Source: CAYQAJ01 sp964415245 (GTDB lineage: Bacteria > Planctomycetota > Planctomycetia > Pirellulales > Pirellulaceae). From it: a stretch of 6,111 nucleotides of DNA. Under the pieces are notes generated by a model. It was not told the origin of the DNA. It did not search any database and was given only the letters and a program-made list of their open reading frames with translations. This document shows, piece after piece, positions 3,310 to 6,111 of the stretch. How positions within the stretch are numbered: position 1 is the first letter of the stretch; each line of letters begins with the position of its first letter. Made by a program: the position numbers and the translations under genes. Location: contig CAYQAJ010000304.1 of NCBI GenBank assembly GCA_964415245.1, positions 1 through 6,111 on the forward strand. The letters are read 5' to 3'.

Positions 3310-6111
3310 ATGGTGGTTCGCGCTCGATCAACGCGATTCGTGGCCGCCGCGCTTTCCGTCGGATTGCTTGCGTTAGCAACCATTCTGCTCTTGGCCGCAT
3401 TGCTCGTTCCTCATACTGCCCAACTGCGGGCCGATGATGACGGGCAATCCACGGCCGCCGCGGAGTTCGACGCGAAGATCGCCCCGCTCCTGGCGCGGCG
3501 CTGCCTGGAGTGTCACAGCGCGGCGCTCAAAAAAGGCGGGCTCGATCTCACTAATCGCGAGAAAGCTCTGGCCGGCGGCAAGAATGGCAATGCGATCGTG
3601 CCGGGCAAGCCGGACGACAGTCTCGCCTGGCAATACATCGAAGCCGGCGAGATGCCGAAGGATCGCCCGCCGCTCACGGAAGACGAGAAGCAACTCCTCA
3701 AGCAGTGGATCGATTCCGGCGCCGCTTGGGGCACGCGCGACATCGACCCGTTGGCCTACACCACCGATCGCCGCGCCGGGTACGACTGGTGGTCGCTGCA
3801 AGCCCTCGCTCACCGAGAGCCGCCTGCCGTGCGCAATGCGTCGTGGCCGATCAATGACGTCGACCGCTTCGTGCTGGCCCGGCTGGAAGCCGAGGGGCTC
3901 GAACCGGCGCCGCAGGCCGATCGCCGCACGCTCATCCGCCGGTTGTATTTCGACCTCATCGGATTGCCGCCCGAACCGGAGGCGGTTGAGCGTTTCGTCA
4001 ACGATCCATCGCCGCGCGCCTATGAAGCGCTGGTCGACGAGCTGCTCGACTCGCCCCATTACGGCGAGCGGTGGGCGCGACACTGGCTCGACGTGGTCCG
4101 CTACGGTGAAACCGAGGGCTTCGAGCGCAACTTGATCCGCGAGAACGCCTGGCGATACCGCGACTGGGTCATCGACGCATTCAATCGAAATCTACCGTAC
4201 GACGAGTTCGTGCGGCGGCAGATCGCCGGCGACGTGCTCTACCCCGACGACCTCGACGCCCTACTGGCCACAGGCTACCACGTGTGCGGCACATGGGATC
4301 ATGTGGGCCACCTCGAAGGCACGCAAAAGATGCAGATGGGCGTGCGGGTCGACCACGTAGAGGACCTCGTTGCAACGCTGGGGCAGGCGTACCTGGGTCT
4401 CACCATCAACTGCGCCCGCTGCCACGATCATAAGTTCGACCCCATCTCGCAGCAGGAGTACTACCAGATCGTCGCCACGCTGGCCGGCGTGTACCAGGAA
4501 GCCGAGGAGCGCCACGACATCCACGCCACGCGCGACGCCCGGCGCCAGAAGGAAATCGAGGAGCAGCTTGCCCAGGTGCGCGGCGAATTGTCGAAGCTCG
4601 AAGCCGACATTCGCGCCGAGCACGGGAGCAAGGAAGGCACGCACGGCGTCGAAGGGATGCAAGTGCTGTATCTGTTCGACGGTTCGTCGCAGGAGACAAT
4701 CGACGACCAGTCGCAGGCCGGCGAACCCATTCCGCTCAAGGCGGGCGAGACCGCGCGGTTTGCCACCGAAAGTGCACCGCAGCGCCTGATCGACGCCATT
4801 CGCTCATCGAACGAGCTCACGATCGAAGCGTGGATCACGCCCGGCCGCGATAAGCAGAGCGGCCCGGCACGCATCGTCACACTTTCCAAGGACACAAGCC
4901 AGCGTAACTTCACGCTGGGGCAGGACGGCGACCATTTCGACGTTCGCCTGCGCACTTCCAAGACTGACGCCAACGGCCTGCCATCGCTCGCTTCGCCCGA
5001 GGGAGCGGTCAAAACCGAACGGGCGCACGTCGCGTACACGTTCGACCGCGCGGGCAAAGGGCGCTTATTCGTGAATGGCCGGCCCGTCGCCGAGCGCGAC
5101 ATCGGCGGCGATTTTTTCAATTGGGACGGCGAATTCCGCCTCGGCTTGGGCGACGAACTATCCGGCGAGCGTCGCTGGGAGGGGGAGTTTCACTTCGTCG
5201 CACTCTACAGTCGGGCGCTGAGCGAGGATGAAGTGCGCCGTCATTTCGACACCAAGTCGGACGACATTCGCGCTCTCGAATCGTTCGACAAACTGCTGGC
5301 CCGCGTGTCCGATCAGCAACGCGCGGCGCATGGCGAACTGTCGAGCCGCCGCGACTCGCTGCAAGAAGAGCTCGACCGCGTCAGCTTTTCGGGCACGGCC
5401 CACGTGATCAATCCCCACCAGCCCGAAGTGACGCACGTGCTGGCTCGCGGCGACTACCGTCAGGAGCGGCAGGTGGTTTCGCCGTCGGGTCTCAAGGCGC
5501 TCACGGTCACGGGGCTATCGGCCGACTTCGGCTTGGCGCCCGACGCGCCCGAAGCCGAACGCCGCATCAAACTGGCCGAGTGGCTTACAAATCGCAACAA
5601 CCCGCTCACGGCGCGCGTGTTCGTCAATCGGCTGTGGCACTACCACTTTGGCTGCGGCATTGTCGATTCGCCCAGCGATTTCGGCTTCAATGGCGGCCGC
5701 CCCTCGCACCCCGAATTGCTCGATTACCTCGCCGCCCGTTTCATGGACGACGGCTGGAACATCAAGGACATGCAGCGGCTGATCGTCATGTCGGCCGCGT
5801 ACCGGCAGCAGTCGCGCGTACACAACGAAACGGCTGCGGCCATGGATCAGGACAACCGGCTGCTGTGGCACTTCTCGACCTGCCGCCTCGAAGGGGAACA
5901 AGTGCGCGACGCGATCTTGAGCGTCTCGGGCGCGCTCAACTCGAAACTCGGCGGCCGCAGCTTCCGCGACGTGAACGTCAAGCTCGACACCAACCATGAA
6001 TTCACCGACCCCACCAACGAGTTCTCGCCCGACACCTGCCGCCGCACGATTTACCGCCTGTGGGCCCGCTGCGGCAACAACCCCATGCTGCAATCGCTCG
6101 ACTGCCCTGAT
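3310..6111 (+). CDS. Exported PSCyt1 - DUF1549 - LamG-like - DUF1553 protein (3' end outside window)
   Basis: 934 codons are open to the window end without a stop. Residues 1-42 form a signal sequence or anchor: basic MVVRARSTR, then a long hydrophobic stretch to about 34. PSCyt1 (about 53-141) has the haem motif CLECH (C65, C68, H69), KGGLDL, and M115 in GEMPKDRPPL as possible axial ligand. DUF1549 (about 179-395) starts at WPINDVDRFV and includes SPHYGERWARHWLD and a second CxxCH, CARCHDHKFDP (C368, C371, H372). A charged coiled coil (about 397-437) leads to a LamG/concanavalin-like region (about 450-650; VLYLFDG, ELTIEAWITP, FHFVALYSRALSEDEV), followed by a second coiled coil (about 655-695). 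DUF1553 begins near 706 (HVLARGDYRQ at 709-718) and contains NRLWHYHFG (773-781). Relatives are outer-compartment planctomycete proteins usually followed by a DUF1501 gene and often near sulfatase or glycan-degradation genes; the biochemical role is unproven. ATG 3229, directly after an in-frame TGA, would add 27 Pro-rich residues before the signal sequence, so 3310 is preferred. The Shine-Dalgarno is weak (AAGAG at 3295-3299). Confidence 0.93.
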   Translation, partial: MVVRARSTRFVAAALSVGLLALATILLLAALLVPHTAQLRADDDGQSTAAAEFDAKIAPLLARRCLECHSAALKKGGLDLTNREKALAGGKNGNAIVPGKPDDSLAWQYIEAGEMPKDRPPLTEDEKQLLKQWIDSGAAWGTRDIDPLAYTTDRRAGYDWWSLQALAHREPPAVRNASWPINDVDRFVLARLEAEGLEPAPQADRRTLIRRLYFDLIGLPPEPEAVERFVNDPSPRAYEALVDELLDSPHYGERWARHWLDVVRYGETEGFERNLIRENAWRYRDWVIDAFNRNLPYDEFVRRQIAGDVLYPDDLDALLATGYHVCGTWDHVGHLEGTQKMQMGVRVDHVEDLVATLGQAYLGLTINCARCHDHKFDPISQQEYYQIVATLAGVYQEAEERHDIHATRDARRQKEIEEQLAQVRGELSKLEADIRAEHGSKEGTHGVEGMQVLYLFDGSSQETIDDQSQAGEPIPLKAGETARFATESAPQRLIDAIRSSNELTIEAWITPGRDKQSGPARIVTLSKDTSQRNFTLGQDGDHFDVRLRTSKTDANGLPSLASPEGAVKTERAHVAYTFDRAGKGRLFVNGRPVAERDIGGDFFNWDGEFRLGLGDELSGERRWEGEFHFVALYSRALSEDEVRRHFDTKSDDIRALESFDKLLARVSDQQRAAHGELSSRRDSLQEELDRVSFSGTAHVINPHQPEVTHVLARGDYRQERQVVSPSGLKALTVTGLSADFGLAPDAPEAERRIKLAEWLTNRNNPLTARVFVNRLWHYHFGCGIVDSPSDFGFNGGRPSHPELLDYLAARFMDDGWNIKDMQRLIVMSAAYRQQSRVHNETAAAMDQDNRLLWHFSTCRLEGEQVRDAILSVSGALNSKLGGRSFRDVNVKLDTNHEFTDPTNEFSPDTCRRTIYRLWARCGNNPMLQSLDCPD

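Noticed and set aside
2756..3400. Minus-strand frame of 214 codons across the intergenic region
   Set aside because: The translation is Arg/Cys/Pro-rich without family motifs, and it overlaps the start and signal sequence of the large plus-strand gene.
3373..4083. Minus-strand frame of 236 codons inside the large gene
   Set aside because: It is a GC-rich antisense shadow of the PSCyt1/DUF1549 coding sequence.
5515..6093. Minus-strand frame of 192 codons inside the DUF1553 region
   Set aside because: It is an antisense shadow; the plus-strand frame carries the conserved DUF1553 motifs.
1..6111. CRISPR array, rRNA genes or insertion-sequence terminal repeats
   Set aside because: No regularly spaced repeats, rRNA-like segments or transposase motifs were seen on either strand.

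Overview
The window looks like a chromosomal segment of a planctomycete (Planctomycetota, probably a Pirellulales-like lineage). The main evidence is the large rightward gene from 3310 to the window end. It encodes an exported PSCyt1 - DUF1549 (PSCyt2) - LamG-like - DUF1553 (PSD1) protein, an architecture largely confined to, and hugely expanded in, that phylum. The window is GC-rich, and visibly less so in the leftward gene block (about 1000-2730) than in the large gene.

Layout, left to right. (1) Positions 1-272, minus strand: the N-terminal part of a small helix-turn-helix protein that runs off the left edge, with a good ribosome binding site. (2) Positions 273-473: no convincing gene, but a tight cluster of CCACGT/ACGTGG inverted repeats upstream of the HTH gene. 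(3) Positions 474-950, minus strand: a frame whose end resembles the C-terminal tail of planctomycete tyrosine integrases, without any catalytic domain. Embedded in it, on the plus strand, are a sequence resembling a tRNA T-arm plus 3' acceptor strand and a terminator-like hairpin. This looks like the scar or attachment region of an integrative element. (4) Positions 957-2730, minus strand: a compact three-gene set transcribed leftward. It comprises a TIGR04255-family protein, a 140-residue acidic protein joined to it by an ATGA overlap, and a conserved-looking hypothetical protein. (5) Positions 2731-3309: a divergent intergenic region with hairpins and a short tandem repeat. (6) From 3310: the PSCyt1/DUF1549/DUF1553 gene, truncated by the window end after 934 codons.

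The three-gene set beside an integrase-tail remnant is the best candidate for something undescribed. TIGR04255 proteins are sporadically distributed and have no known function. Here one is translationally coupled to a small partner and carried in what looks like a mobile or formerly mobile context. A defence, toxin-antitoxin or other accessory role is inference only. The large rightward gene appears unrelated; relatives are usually followed by a DUF1501 gene, which would lie just outside the window.
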